This document shows positions 42,114 through 50,436 of a stretch of DNA of 52,962 nucleotides, in pieces. The notes beneath the pieces were generated by a model, which had not been told where the DNA came from, did no database searches, and saw nothing but the letters and a program-made list of their open reading frames with translations. Position 1 is the stretch's first letter. The number at the start of each line of letters is the position of its first letter. The translations under genes were made by a program, and so were the position numbers. The stretch covers positions 1-52,962 of the forward strand of contig JAFSXY010000009.1 of NCBI GenBank assembly GCA_017443805.1. The letters run 5' to 3'. This DNA is from Clostridia bacterium. Lineage in GTDB: Bacteria; Bacillota; Clostridia; Oscillospirales; Acutalibacteraceae.

Positions 42114-43373
42114 ATGAGCAAAATCTACATTGCGGACAAGGGTACGCAGGATCATATCGCGGCGATTTTGTCCGCGGAGCCGGTGTACGGCTTTATCGAG
42201 CACTGCGCCGTATCCGCGCCGGGCAGCCGGATCGAATATATCGGCGCCAACAAAAGCTTTTCGCCGATCACGGTGACAATGGGCGGCGGGTATACCCTCG
42301 GCGACTGGGCGGATTTTCCGTGGCTGAAGGGCAACAAGCCGTATATGGTCAAATCGGACGGCACGCCGGACTACCGCTTAAAAGAAACGGACTACACCTT
42401 GCGGGAGGACGGCACTGCAAGCGACGTTGCGAATACAAGCTACGCCGGCGGCGCGTACGCGTGGTGCCCCAAGATCTATAAGCGGGAATATATGGCGGGG
42501 GATGACCGGTACGTGCTGTTCCGTTTTGAGCCTGCCGACGGTTTTCTGCCCGTGGGCTTTGTCGACGGCGACGGGCATGAGCTGGAGGGCGTGTGGCTGC
42601 CGATGTTTTACGGCGCCCTGGTCAACGACGGCACGAACGACGTCATGCGCTCGCTTTCCGGCCTGCAGCCCTCGTACGGTCTGACTACTGCGGAGCAAAA
42701 AGCGGCAATCGACGCGGCGGGAACGCGCGCCAGGTTCTTCGGCGGCGGGATCATCGGTACGCTGATCGATCTGGAGATCCTTTTTTCCAAGACAACGGAT
42801 CTGCAGGGCTTTTACGGAATGGGAAACAGCGCGGGATTTGACGGGTCGCTCAGCCCTACCTACGGTGTTTTGCAGAACGCCGTGGTCGGCGGCGGACAAT
42901 TTTACGGTACGTCCGACGGCAACAGTCTGAATAAAATATTTCACTCTGTTGTACCGGGTTCGTATCAGGCGTATCTGCGGGACCCGTATACGCTGCTGGT
43001 CAACGGCCGGTTCAAGGTAAGCAAGGATTACGGTTACGATCTGACCGGTGCAAACTACGCCGATACAGGCGTCAACGTGCCGGTGCCTGCCTCCGGCGGC
43101 TGGAGCTATCCCAACCGCTACCGTACCGTGCCGGGATTCGGGCACCTGCCGGATTGTCCGTACGGCGGCAGCGCCGAGACCGGCGGCTGCGACGGCTTTT
43201 ACAGGAGCAACAGTTTTGCAAATCAGACGCTTGTCGCAATCCGGTTCGGTACCTGTGCAAACGGGAACATTGCCGGCGGCCGCTGCCTTACAATGGGGTA
43301 TAAAGCGACGCACACGCTTTGGAACGTAAGCGCAGCCGTGCTGTTCCTGCCGCCCGCGGGCGTAACGGCGTAA
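42114..43373 (+). CDS. Phage tail fibre/receptor-binding protein with C-type-lectin-like C-terminus
   Basis: 419 residues, 3 nt after the previous stop. An attachment domain (1 to about 60) leads to a long beta-structured body with a GWADFPW-type motif and a C-terminal region RFGTCANGNIAGGRC ... WNVSAAVLFLPPAG that recalls the C-lectin fold seen in phage tail proteins and targets of diversity-generating retroelements. No reverse transcriptase or template repeat was found in the window, so diversification is not supported. Likely determines host binding. Confidence 0.6.
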   Translation: MSKIYIADKGTQDHIAAILSAEPVYGFIEHCAVSAPGSRIEYIGANKSFSPITVTMGGGYTLGDWADFPWLKGNKPYMVKSDGTPDYRLKETDYTLREDGTASDVANTSYAGGAYAWCPKIYKREYMAGDDRYVLFRFEPADGFLPVGFVDGDGHELEGVWLPMFYGALVNDGTNDVMRSLSGLQPSYGLTTAEQKAAIDAAGTRARFFGGGIIGTLIDLEILFSKTTDLQGFYGMGNSAGFDGSLSPTYGVLQNAVVGGGQFYGTSDGNSLNKIFHSVVPGSYQAYLRDPYTLLVNGRFKVSKDYGYDLTGANYADTGVNVPVPASGGWSYPNRYRTVPGFGHLPDCPYGGSAETGGCDGFYRSNSFANQTLVAIRFGTCANGNIAGGRCLTMGYKATHTLWNVSAAVLFLPPAGVTA

Positions 43374-43386
43374 GGAGGGATCTGCT

Positions 43387-43650
43387 ATGTCTACGGCGAT
43401 CGCCACGGTCCTCGGCGCGCTCATCGGCGCGGTGGCGTCGATCATTGTGTGCGTGATCAACAACAATAAACAAAACGCCCTGATCGCCTACCGGCTGCAG
43501 GAGCTGGAAAAAAAGGTGGAAAAGCACAACAACCTTGTGGAACGCACCTACCGGCTGGAGGAGCTCACTGCCGTGCAGGATGAGAAGATCAAGGTCGCAA
43601 ATAACCGGATCTCGGATCTGGAAAAAATAACGGGAGGGAAAACCGCATGA
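43387..43650 (+). CDS. XhlA-like membrane/coiled-coil lysis accessory protein
   Basis: 87 residues: an N-terminal TM helix (TVLGALIGAVASIIVCVI) then a coiled coil (LQELEKKVEKHNNLVERTYRLEEL). Size, order and layout match hemolysin XhlA-like proteins of phage lysis cassettes, which assist the holin. ATGA overlap with the holin gene. Confidence 0.65.
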   Translation: MSTAIATVLGALIGAVASIIVCVINNNKQNALIAYRLQELEKKVEKHNNLVERTYRLEELTAVQDEKIKVANNRISDLEKITGGKTA

Positions 43651-43910
43651 AAACTGACTGGAAAAGAAAACTGACAAGCCGTAAATTCTGGGCGGCGGTC
43701 GCCGGCTTTGTGAGCATGCTGATGATCTATTTCGGCAAAGACGCCGGGAACGCCGAGCAGGTGGCCGCGCTGATCATGGCCGGGGCAAGCCTTGTAGCGT
43801 ACATGATCGGCGAAGGGCTTGCCGACAGCGCGGACCGAGCCGGAACTCTATCCGGCTCAGAAGAAGCGTTTCTCTATGATTTCGGAGAGGACGGTGACGG
43901 CGATGTCTGA
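43647..43910 (+). CDS. Phage holin
   Basis: 87 residues: charged N-terminus KTDWKRKLTSRKFW, then one to two TM helices (AVAGFVSMLMIYFG and AALIMAGASLVAYMIGEG), then an acidic C-terminus. Matches small Firmicutes holins that permeabilise the membrane before endolysin action. Overlaps the amidase start by 8 nt. Confidence 0.75.
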   Translation: MKTDWKRKLTSRKFWAAVAGFVSMLMIYFGKDAGNAEQVAALIMAGASLVAYMIGEGLADSADRAGTLSGSEEAFLYDFGEDGDGDV

Positions 43911-44535
43911 CAGCGCGCTTGTAAACTATGTTCAGATCTCTCCGTGCAAAAACAGTCCGCGAAAGGATACGATCAAAAAAATAACCGTCCACCATATGGC
44001 GGGCAACCTGTCGGTGGAGCAGTGCGGCGCATTGTTTCAGAACAGGGCCCGGCAGGTATCCTCCAACTACGGGATCGGCTCGGACGGCCGCGTGGGCCTG
44101 TACGTGAACGAGGCAGACCGGAGCTGGTGCTCCGCAAACGCAGAAAACGACCATCAGGCTGTCACCATCGAGGTCGCCAACGACGGCGGCGCGCCGGATT
44201 GGCACGTCAGCGACGCTGCGCTTGCAAAGCTGATCGACCTGTGTACGGATATCTGTCGACGCAACGGGATCGAGCGGCTCAATTTTAGCGGCGACAAAAG
44301 CGGCAACCTGACCATGCACAGGTATTTTACCGCAACTGCCTGTCCGGGACCGTATCTGGCGAGTAAATTTCCGTATATCGCCGAGCAGGTCAATAAACGT
44401 CTTGCCGGAGCGGACGCCGGGACGATCTACCGCGTGCAGATCGGCGCGTTCAGCAAAAAAGAAAACGCAGAGGCGCTTGCAGGAAAGGCCAAAGCGAAAG
44501 GGTTTGACGCGGCGGTGATCGCGGTAAAAAAATAA
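43903..44535 (+). CDS. N-acetylmuramoyl-L-alanine amidase endolysin with SPOR domain
   Basis: 210 residues from the ATG after GGAGAGG. Amidase_2 domain (residues about 5-160) with zinc ligands His in KITVHHMAG and MHRYFTATACPGPY (His, Cys), and VTIEVAND for catalysis. A C-terminal SPOR domain (about 168-210, YRVQIGAFSKKENAEALAGK) binds denuded glycan. It cleaves the amide bond between MurNAc and the stem peptide during lysis. No signal peptide, so it needs the holin. It closes the cassette. Confidence 0.9.
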   Translation: MSDSALVNYVQISPCKNSPRKDTIKKITVHHMAGNLSVEQCGALFQNRARQVSSNYGIGSDGRVGLYVNEADRSWCSANAENDHQAVTIEVANDGGAPDWHVSDAALAKLIDLCTDICRRNGIERLNFSGDKSGNLTMHRYFTATACPGPYLASKFPYIAEQVNKRLAGADAGTIYRVQIGAFSKKENAEALAGKAKAKGFDAAVIAVKK

Positions 44536-44540
44536 AAGGA

Positions 44541-44569
44541 TTGTTTTCTTCTTCGCAGTGTGTTACAAT
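44541..44569 (+). promoter_or_regulatory. Promoter for the galactokinase-like pair
   Basis: TTGTTT (44541-44546), 17-nt spacer, TACAAT (44564-44569), directly after the amidase stop. Confidence 0.75.
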
Positions 44570-44597
44570 AAATAAAATCTTTTAACGGAGTTAAAGT

Positions 44598-45770
44598 ATG
44601 CACTGCGAAGAAGTATTTGAAAAAACCTATAACCGCGCGCCGGAGGCGGTGTCCTTTTGCCCCTACAGGATCTGTCCGATCGGCGCGCATTCGGACCATA
44701 ATTTCGGCAAGATCACCGGCTTTGCCATCGACAAGGGGATCCACATCGCGTACAGCCCGAAACACAACGGCGTAGTGGAGCTCTGTTCTCTGCAGTTTGA
44801 CAAACGCGCCCAGTGGCATATCGCTTCCGTCCCCAAAGCAAAGCAGAACGATTGGGCGGATTACCTGCGCGGCGCCACATTATCGCTTGCGCGGCGGCAT
44901 ACGCTGGAGGTGGGGCTTTGCGGCGTGATCGAGGGGACCCTGCCCATCGGGGGGCTTTCTTCCTCCGCAGCCGTCATTATCTCGTTTTTGTCTGCGCTGT
45001 GCAAGGTCAACGGCATCGTGCTGCAGCCGGCGGAGCTGATCATGACGGCGCTTTCGGCGGAGACGGATTACGTCGGCGTATCGGTGGGCAAGCTCGATCA
45101 GAGCTGCGAGGTCTACTGCCGGAAGGATCACCTGCTGTACCTTGACACAAAGGACGACAGCTTTGAGCTGATCCCTGCCGCGGCGGATATAAAACCGTGG
45201 GAGATCATGATCTTCTTCTCCGGCGTGGAGCGTACGCTGGCGGGCAGCAAGTTCAATATGCGGGTGGACGAGGCCAAAAGCGCCGCTTACGCGTTAAAAG
45301 CGTTTGCGGGCATGGAATACGGCAAGTTCGGCGATACATATTTGCGCGACGTGCCCGTGGATGTTTTTGAAGCGTATAAAACAAGGCTGCCGGAACCCTT
45401 CCGGAAGCGTGCGGAGCACTGGTATACGGAGTTTGCCCGTGTGGAAAAGGGCGTAGAAGCCTGGAGAAAGGGCGATATCGAAACCTACGGCCGGCTTTCC
45501 TTTGAAAGCGGTTACAGCAGTATCCATAACTGGGAGACCGGTTCTCCGGAGCTGAAAACGCTTTATGAGATCATGACGAAGACCGAAGGGATCTACGGCG
45601 GCCGTTTCAGCGGCGCCGGCTTCAAGGGCTGCTGCATGGCGCTGGTGGACCCCGCTTTTACCGAGCGGATCAAAAAAGAGGTCGGCGCGCAGTATCTCAG
45701 CGCTTTCCCGGAAATGGAAGGTAAATATTCCGTTCATGTCTGCCACTCCGCCGACGGCGTATCCCTGTAA
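44598..45770 (+). CDS. GHMP sugar kinase, galactokinase family
   Basis: 390 residues, galactokinase length. GHMP motifs: RICPIGAHSDHNFG (galactokinase-type sugar-binding signature), LPIGGLSSSAAVIISF near residue 115 (ATP-binding) and FSGAGFKGCCMAL near 340. The enzyme phosphorylates a sugar at C1. The next gene, 21 nt away, is a nucleotidyltransferase, so the pair would make an activated sugar nucleotide by salvage. Galactose is one candidate substrate; the altered HSDHN motif (usually HTDYN) could mean a different sugar. Confidence 0.83.
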   Translation: MHCEEVFEKTYNRAPEAVSFCPYRICPIGAHSDHNFGKITGFAIDKGIHIAYSPKHNGVVELCSLQFDKRAQWHIASVPKAKQNDWADYLRGATLSLARRHTLEVGLCGVIEGTLPIGGLSSSAAVIISFLSALCKVNGIVLQPAELIMTALSAETDYVGVSVGKLDQSCEVYCRKDHLLYLDTKDDSFELIPAAADIKPWEIMIFFSGVERTLAGSKFNMRVDEAKSAAYALKAFAGMEYGKFGDTYLRDVPVDVFEAYKTRLPEPFRKRAEHWYTEFARVEKGVEAWRKGDIETYGRLSFESGYSSIHNWETGSPELKTLYEIMTKTEGIYGGRFSGAGFKGCCMALVDPAFTERIKKEVGAQYLSAFPEMEGKYSVHVCHSADGVSL

Positions 45771-45791
45771 TGAAACGGAGGTTCCTGTGAA

Positions 45792-46529
45792 ATGAAGTGT
45801 CTGATCCTTGCCGCCGGATATGCCACCCGGCTGTATCCGCTGACCGAAAATTTCCCGAAGCCGCTTTTGAAGGTCGGTGAAAAAACGATCCTTGACTGGC
45901 TGGTGGACGATATCGACACGCTGAAAGCGGTGGACGAATATATCGTGATCTCCAACCACCGTTTTGTCCGGTTTTTCGAGGACTGGGCAAAAACAAAGCC
46001 GCAGCGGATCACCGTTGCGGACGACGGCACCGAGACCAACGATACGCGTTTGGGCGCGGTGATCGATATGCGGTTCGCGATCGAAGAGTATGCGCTTGAC
46101 GACGATCTGCTCGTCATCGCGGGGGACAACGTACTGGATTTCAGCCTGACTGCTTTTTTGCGCTACGCGCAGGAAAAACGCGCCTCCTGCGTGATGCGCT
46201 ACTATGAGGCGGACGAAAACCGGCTGAAAAAATGCGGCGTGGCCCGGCTCGGCGAAAACGACCTGCTCCTCTCGCTGGAGGAAAAGCCCGCCGTGCCGAA
46301 ATCGCACTGGTGTACGCCGCCGTTCTACTTTTATACCCGCGCGGACGCAAAAAAAATCCCGCTTGCCGTCAAAGACGGCTGCGGGACGGACGCGCCGGGC
46401 AGCCTTGTGGCGTGGATGTGTAAGCACGGCACGGTATACAGCATGGAAATGCCCGGTAAGCGCTACGATATCGGCTCTCTGCAGAGTTACGACGAGGTGC
46501 AGCGGACGTACCGGGGCATTCACAGTTAG
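45792..46529 (+). CDS. Sugar-phosphate nucleotidyltransferase
   Basis: 245 residues. N-terminal LILAAGYATRLYPLTENFPKPLL is the nucleotidyltransferase pyrophosphorylase motif, DDDLLVIAGDNVLDF holds the metal Asp and EKP follows near residue 165. It joins a sugar-1-phosphate with a nucleotide. It is translationally close to the galactokinase-like gene (AACGGAGG before the ATG), and together they look like a salvage pathway into glycan synthesis. The nucleotide and sugar cannot be deduced. Confidence 0.85.
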   Translation: MKCLILAAGYATRLYPLTENFPKPLLKVGEKTILDWLVDDIDTLKAVDEYIVISNHRFVRFFEDWAKTKPQRITVADDGTETNDTRLGAVIDMRFAIEEYALDDDLLVIAGDNVLDFSLTAFLRYAQEKRASCVMRYYEADENRLKKCGVARLGENDLLLSLEEKPAVPKSHWCTPPFYFYTRADAKKIPLAVKDGCGTDAPGSLVAWMCKHGTVYSMEMPGKRYDIGSLQSYDEVQRTYRGIHS

Positions 46530-46540
46530 CAGTCGACAGC

Positions 46541-46661
46541 TCGGGTACGGGCGTAGCCCGTCCATAACGTTTCGCCGCAGGCGGAATACATCATGTTTTC
46601 GCTTGCGAAAACGCATCATGCGCCGGCAGGCGTGCATCATGTTGCGCAGCAACACATCATT
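46541..46661. repeat. Modular hairpin array, copy B
   Basis: ACGGGCGTAGCCCGT, TTTCGCCGCAGGCGGAA, GTTTTCGCTTGCGAAAAC, GCGCCGGCAGGCGTGC and GTTGCGCAGCAAC, separated by CATCAT linkers. Same module order as copies A and C. It lies between two convergent genes and runs directly into a terminator. Confidence 0.88.
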
Positions 46662-46662
46662 G

Positions 46663-46688
46663 AAAAAGACAGGCGTCCCTGTCTTTTT
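46663..46688. terminator. Bidirectional terminator between nucleotidyltransferase and glmS
   Basis: AAAAAGACAGG (46663-46673) pairs perfectly with 46678-46688; A-run and T-run on the two sides make it work in both directions. Confidence 0.9.
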
Positions 46689-46690
46689 CT

Positions 46691-48517
46691 TTATTCCACT
46701 GTGACGGATTTGGCCAGGTTTTTCGGTTTGTCGATGTCGCAGCCGCGGTTTTTCGCCGTGTAGTAGGATAACAGCTGCAGCGGGACCACCGTTAAGGAGC
46801 ATGAGAACATCCTGTTTGTTTCGGGCACCGTGATCAGCCGGTCCGTCTGTGAGAAACGGTCTTTCAGCGCGTCTGTCGTCACAGCGACGGTCAGCGCGCC
46901 TCTTGCTTTGACTTCGCAGATGTTGGAAACGGTTTTGTCCGTGATCTTTTCATCCGCCGCAACGGCGATCACGGGCGTGCCGTCCTCTATAAGGGAAATG
47001 GTGCCGTGCTTTAATTCGCCTGCGGCGTAGGCCTGCGAATTCAGGTAGCTGATCTCCTTCATTTTCAGCGAGCCCTCCGTTGCGGCGGCAAAGTCCATCT
47101 GCCGGCCGATAAAGAACATGTCGGATCTGTCTGCGATCTCATCGGCAAGCTTTTTTACATCCGGCAGAACGCGTTGGAGCGTTTCTTCTATTTTGTCCGG
47201 CAGAAGTCCCAGCTCATGCACAAGCTTTGCCTGTTCGTCGGCGGAGATCGCGCCGCGGAGGAACGCCGTGCGCACGGCGAGCGCGTAGAAGACCGCCAGC
47301 TGGGCCGAGTATGCTTTGGTCGTGGCCACGGCGATCTCTCTGCCCGCTTTGGTGGGGATCACGCAGTCGCTTTCCGTTGCGATCGCGCTGCCCGCCACGT
47401 TGACGATGGACAGGATCTTTGCATGCTTTGCCTTTGAAAGACGTAAGGCGGCAAGCGTATCGGCCGTTTCGCCGCTCTGGCTGACAAAAACGGTCAGGGT
47501 GTGTTCGCCGATCACGGGTTCTGCGTAACGGAATTCCGAGGCGATCTGGGCGCGGCAGGGGATCTTGGCAAGCTCTTCAAACAGCCGCGCGGCGGCAAGG
47601 CCCGTATGATAAGCCGAGCCGCAGGCAACGATCTCAATGTTTTGCAGGTCGTTTTTTATGAAATCCTCGGAAAGGCCGTAGGCTTCAAGCGAGGTCTCTC
47701 CGTTTTGCAGAAGCGGGATCAGGGTCCGGCGGACGGCCTCGGGCTGCTGCATGATCTCAAAAAGCATATAGTGCTCGTAGTCGCCCTTGTCCGTCAATAT
47801 GGCGTCCGCGGAGATTTTTTCGGGTTCTTTCCGGATCGGCGCGCCGGTTTCGTCAAACAGCCGGATCGTATCGTTTTGCAGCATGGCGATCTCTTTTTGC
47901 CGTAAACGGTAAACCGTCTGTGGCTGCGAAAGCGTGCCGACGTCGGAGGAAACATACAGGCCGTCGGCGCATTTTGCCGCGATCAGCGGGCTGCCGCAGG
48001 CGGCGGCAAAAAGCGTTTCGGGATGATCCGTACAAAGGATCGCCAGCGCGTAGGAGCCGCGCAGTCTTTTCTCGGTCTCGGCGATCGCCTGTACCGGATC
48101 GCCCGTATAAAATTTTTGGAGCAGATGTGCGATCACCTCGGTGTCCGTTTCGGACGCGAACTTTGCGTCCGGCGGCAGGATCTTCGCCTTTATTTCATCT
48201 GCGTTTTCAATAATGCCGTTGTGCACGACGGCGAATTTTGCGTCGGGGCTGTAGTGCGGATGCGCGTTAGCTTCGCTCGGCTTGCCGTGTGTTGCCCAGC
48301 GGGTGTGCCCGATCCCCGCCTTTGCAGACAACGGGCGATCTTCCAGCGCCTGTTCAAGATTTCGGATCTTGCCCACACTGCGTACGCGGTCGAGGCCCGC
48401 CGCGGTCTCCACGGCGACGCCGGATGAGTCGTATCCGCGGTATTCCAGCTTTTTCAGCCCGTCAACAAGCGCGGGGACAACGTTCTCTTCTCCGATTTTT
48501 CCGATAATGCCACACAT
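46691..48517 (-). CDS. glmS: Glutamine-fructose-6-phosphate aminotransferase (isomerizing)
   Basis: 608 residues, canonical length. Cys2 nucleophile in MCGIIGKIGEE, glutaminase motifs GYDSSGVAV and GHTRWATHG, then two SIS isomerase domains (SQSGETADTL and IGRQMDFAAATEGSLKMKE) and the C-terminal KNLAKSVTVE. It makes glucosamine-6-phosphate, the first step to UDP-GlcNAc for peptidoglycan. No glmS ribozyme: only about 100 nt separate it from whiA. Last gene of the minus-strand run. Confidence 0.98.
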   Translation of the reverse strand: MCGIIGKIGEENVVPALVDGLKKLEYRGYDSSGVAVETAAGLDRVRSVGKIRNLEQALEDRPLSAKAGIGHTRWATHGKPSEANAHPHYSPDAKFAVVHNGIIENADEIKAKILPPDAKFASETDTEVIAHLLQKFYTGDPVQAIAETEKRLRGSYALAILCTDHPETLFAAACGSPLIAAKCADGLYVSSDVGTLSQPQTVYRLRQKEIAMLQNDTIRLFDETGAPIRKEPEKISADAILTDKGDYEHYMLFEIMQQPEAVRRTLIPLLQNGETSLEAYGLSEDFIKNDLQNIEIVACGSAYHTGLAAARLFEELAKIPCRAQIASEFRYAEPVIGEHTLTVFVSQSGETADTLAALRLSKAKHAKILSIVNVAGSAIATESDCVIPTKAGREIAVATTKAYSAQLAVFYALAVRTAFLRGAISADEQAKLVHELGLLPDKIEETLQRVLPDVKKLADEIADRSDMFFIGRQMDFAAATEGSLKMKEISYLNSQAYAAGELKHGTISLIEDGTPVIAVAADEKITDKTVSNICEVKARGALTVAVTTDALKDRFSQTDRLITVPETNRMFSCSLTVVPLQLLSYYTAKNRGCDIDKPKNLAKSVTVE

Positions 48518-48583
48518 GATCGATTTTCCTTTCTATATGTAAAATTTGTTTGATATTTCTATTGTTTCCGTTAAAAAGATAAT

Positions 48584-48616
48584 TATAAAAAAGCAAAGAG
48601 AAAAAATCTCCCTGCT
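48584..48616 (-). terminator. Intrinsic terminator after whiA
   Basis: Minus strand: AGCAGGGAGA (48616-48607) pairs with 48601-48592 using two G-U pairs, followed by a T-run. It partly separates glmS from the upstream genes. Confidence 0.75.
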
Positions 48617-48619
48617 TTT

Positions 48620-49525
48620 TTACGGCTGTGATTTTTCCGTGATATTCTCCGCAATTTTCATGATGCGCCGGAAGCGATGGTTGACGCCGGAAACGGTCAG
48701 GTCGCCCGGCAGGAGCTTTGAAAGCTCTGCGGCGCCCATCTCGCGGTTTTCGATACGCGCCTGCGCCAAAAGCTTTAATTCGGCGGGCAGACTGTCAAGC
48801 CCCTTTGTTTTTGCTATGTGCATGATGGCTTCATACTGCCTTGTCGCGGCCGCGATGGAGCGGGAGAGATTTGCGTTTTCAAAGTTTACCTTGCGGTTGA
48901 TGGTGTTGCGCACGTCCTTGTACATTTTCGCGCCCATGACCGACATGGCGTTTTCCGTGGCGCCCATACGGCCTAAAAGCTCTTCGATCTGTTCGCTGTT
49001 TTTCAGGTATACCACGTGCGCGCCGCCCCGCTGCATTTGCTTGAGCGTAATGTCATAATTCTCTGTCAGGGCGATCAGATCCTCCGCCAGCCAGCCGGAT
49101 GGACAGGCAAACTCCAGATGGTATTCCTTTTCCGGATCGGTCACCGTGCCGCAGACCGTAAACGCGCCGCGCAGAAAGTTTTCTTTGCAGCAGTTTGCGG
49201 AAAGCGCCGAAAAGGGGATGCGCCGTACGGCGTTGGGATAGGAAAAGCCCGCTTCCGCCAGCACAGCCTCCGCCGTCGCACGGTCGTCGACCACGATGCG
49301 GAAGTGGCCGCCGTCGGTGTGCTGCGTTTCCGGTGTGACGCCGGAAAAAAAACGGACCGCAAAAACGTAGGCCTGCGCCACTCCTTCGTTTTCCGTCAGA
49401 AGAGAAAGCCTTTCGGCGGAGAAATCTCTGCCGAAAAGCAGCATGGCGGAATAAAACGCACGTTCGCAGCAGGGCTTCGGCCGTACGGTGAGTAATTCGG
49501 TCTTAACGTCGGTTGAAAAGGACAT
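48620..49525 (-). CDS. whiA: DNA-binding protein WhiA
   Basis: 301 residues: LAGLIDADG-like N-terminal half (SFSTDVKTELL, NCCKENFLRGAFTVCGTVTDPEKEYHLEF) and C-terminal helix-turn-helix (NRKVNFENANLSRSIAAA ... ELSKLLPGDLTVSGVNHRFRRI). Gram-positive WhiA affects cell division and sporulation timing. It normally lies with rapZ and yvcK; neither is here. The start overlaps the murB stop as TAATG. Confidence 0.96.
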   Translation of the reverse strand: MSFSTDVKTELLTVRPKPCCERAFYSAMLLFGRDFSAERLSLLTENEGVAQAYVFAVRFFSGVTPETQHTDGGHFRIVVDDRATAEAVLAEAGFSYPNAVRRIPFSALSANCCKENFLRGAFTVCGTVTDPEKEYHLEFACPSGWLAEDLIALTENYDITLKQMQRGGAHVVYLKNSEQIEELLGRMGATENAMSVMGAKMYKDVRNTINRKVNFENANLSRSIAAATRQYEAIMHIAKTKGLDSLPAELKLLAQARIENREMGAAELSKLLPGDLTVSGVNHRFRRIMKIAENITEKSQP

Positions 49526-50436
49526 TATAAAATTTCCACTTCCGGTTCCAGCATGACGCCTGTCTCGGCAAAGACACGCGACTGGATCTGTTCCATCAAT
49601 TTTCGAACGTCTTCAAAGCTTGCGTTGTCGGTATTCAGCACAAAGCCGGCATGCTTGCGGCTTACTTCGGCGCCGCCCACGCGCAGGCCCTTCAGGCCGC
49701 ACTGCTCGATCATCGCGGCGGCGTAGCCGACCTGCGGGCGCTTGAACGTGCTGCCGGCCGAGGGGTACTCCAGCGGCTGGGAAGCCTTGCGCTTGGCAAG
49801 CAGCGTGCGCATCTGTTGCGTAATGGCGTCTTTATCGCCGGGTGTGAGCCGGAAATGCGCTGCGGTAATGATCTCCTTTGTCTCCATGAACGGCGTATGT
49901 CGGTAGCTGAGCGAGAGCTGCCCGGCGGGATATTCGCGGACGGAGCCGTCGGTAAGCGAGACCGTACGCACGCCTGCCAGCACGTTTTTGATCTCGCCGC
50001 CGTAGGCGCCGGCGTTCATATACACCGCGCCGCCGACGCTGCCGGGAATGCCGTAGGCGAATTCCAGTCCGGTAAGGGACCGCTCCTCGGCGAACATGCA
50101 CAGCTTTTTCAGCGAAAGCCCCGCGCCGGCGGAAATCGTGCCGTCGCCGGTATGGGCAAGGCTGCAAAGCCCGCCGGCAAGCTTTAATACGATCCCGCGC
50201 AGTCCCTCGTCCCGGATCAGCACGTTGGAGCCGTTGCCGAGCACTGTCAGGGGGACGTTGTTCTCCCGCGCGAACTGCACGGTTTGGATCACGGCCGATT
50301 CCTTTTTTGGGATCACCAGCCGTTCGGCGGGGCCGCCGATCTTAAAGCTGCAGTGGTTTTTTAAGGGCTCTTCCGTTAATACTTCGGCTTCCAGCGTTTT
50401 TGCAAACGCTTCAAACAGAGCGCAGTCCATGCTCAT
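49525..50436 (-). CDS. murB: UDP-N-acetylenolpyruvoylglucosamine reductase
   Basis: 303 residues. FAD-binding motifs VLGNGSNVLIRDEGLRG and GLEFAYGIPGSVGGAVYMNAGAYGG, substrate-site SYRHTPFM and GSTFKRPQVGYAA, and the C-terminal HAGFVLN. It reduces UDP-GlcNAc-enolpyruvate to UDP-MurNAc. The type II pattern (Ser in the YPSAGSTFKRP segment) is typical of Firmicutes. Overlaps the ROK kinase stop as ATGA. Confidence 0.97.
   Translation of the reverse strand: MSMDCALFEAFAKTLEAEVLTEEPLKNHCSFKIGGPAERLVIPKKESAVIQTVQFARENNVPLTVLGNGSNVLIRDEGLRGIVLKLAGGLCSLAHTGDGTISAGAGLSLKKLCMFAEERSLTGLEFAYGIPGSVGGAVYMNAGAYGGEIKNVLAGVRTVSLTDGSVREYPAGQLSLSYRHTPFMETKEIITAAHFRLTPGDKDAITQQMRTLLAKRKASQPLEYPSAGSTFKRPQVGYAAAMIEQCGLKGLRVGGAEVSRKHAGFVLNTDNASFEDVRKLMEQIQSRVFAETGVMLEPEVEIL

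Noticed and set aside
42114..43373. Active diversity-generating retroelement target
   Set aside because: No reverse transcriptase, accessory gene or template repeat is in the window, so only the fold resemblance remains.
30454..44600. attL and attR sites around the phage cassette
   Set aside because: I compared the sequences just outside the first and last phage genes and saw no shared direct repeat or tRNA end.
46541..46661. CRISPR array
   Set aside because: The repeated units are different hairpins joined by a short linker. There is no identical 25-40 nt repeat alternating with unique spacers, and no cas gene.
48518..48619. glmS ribozyme upstream of glmS
   Set aside because: Only about 100 nt separate the whiA stop from the glmS start, and part of that is the whiA terminator. 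A glmS ribozyme needs more space and its conserved core is not visible.
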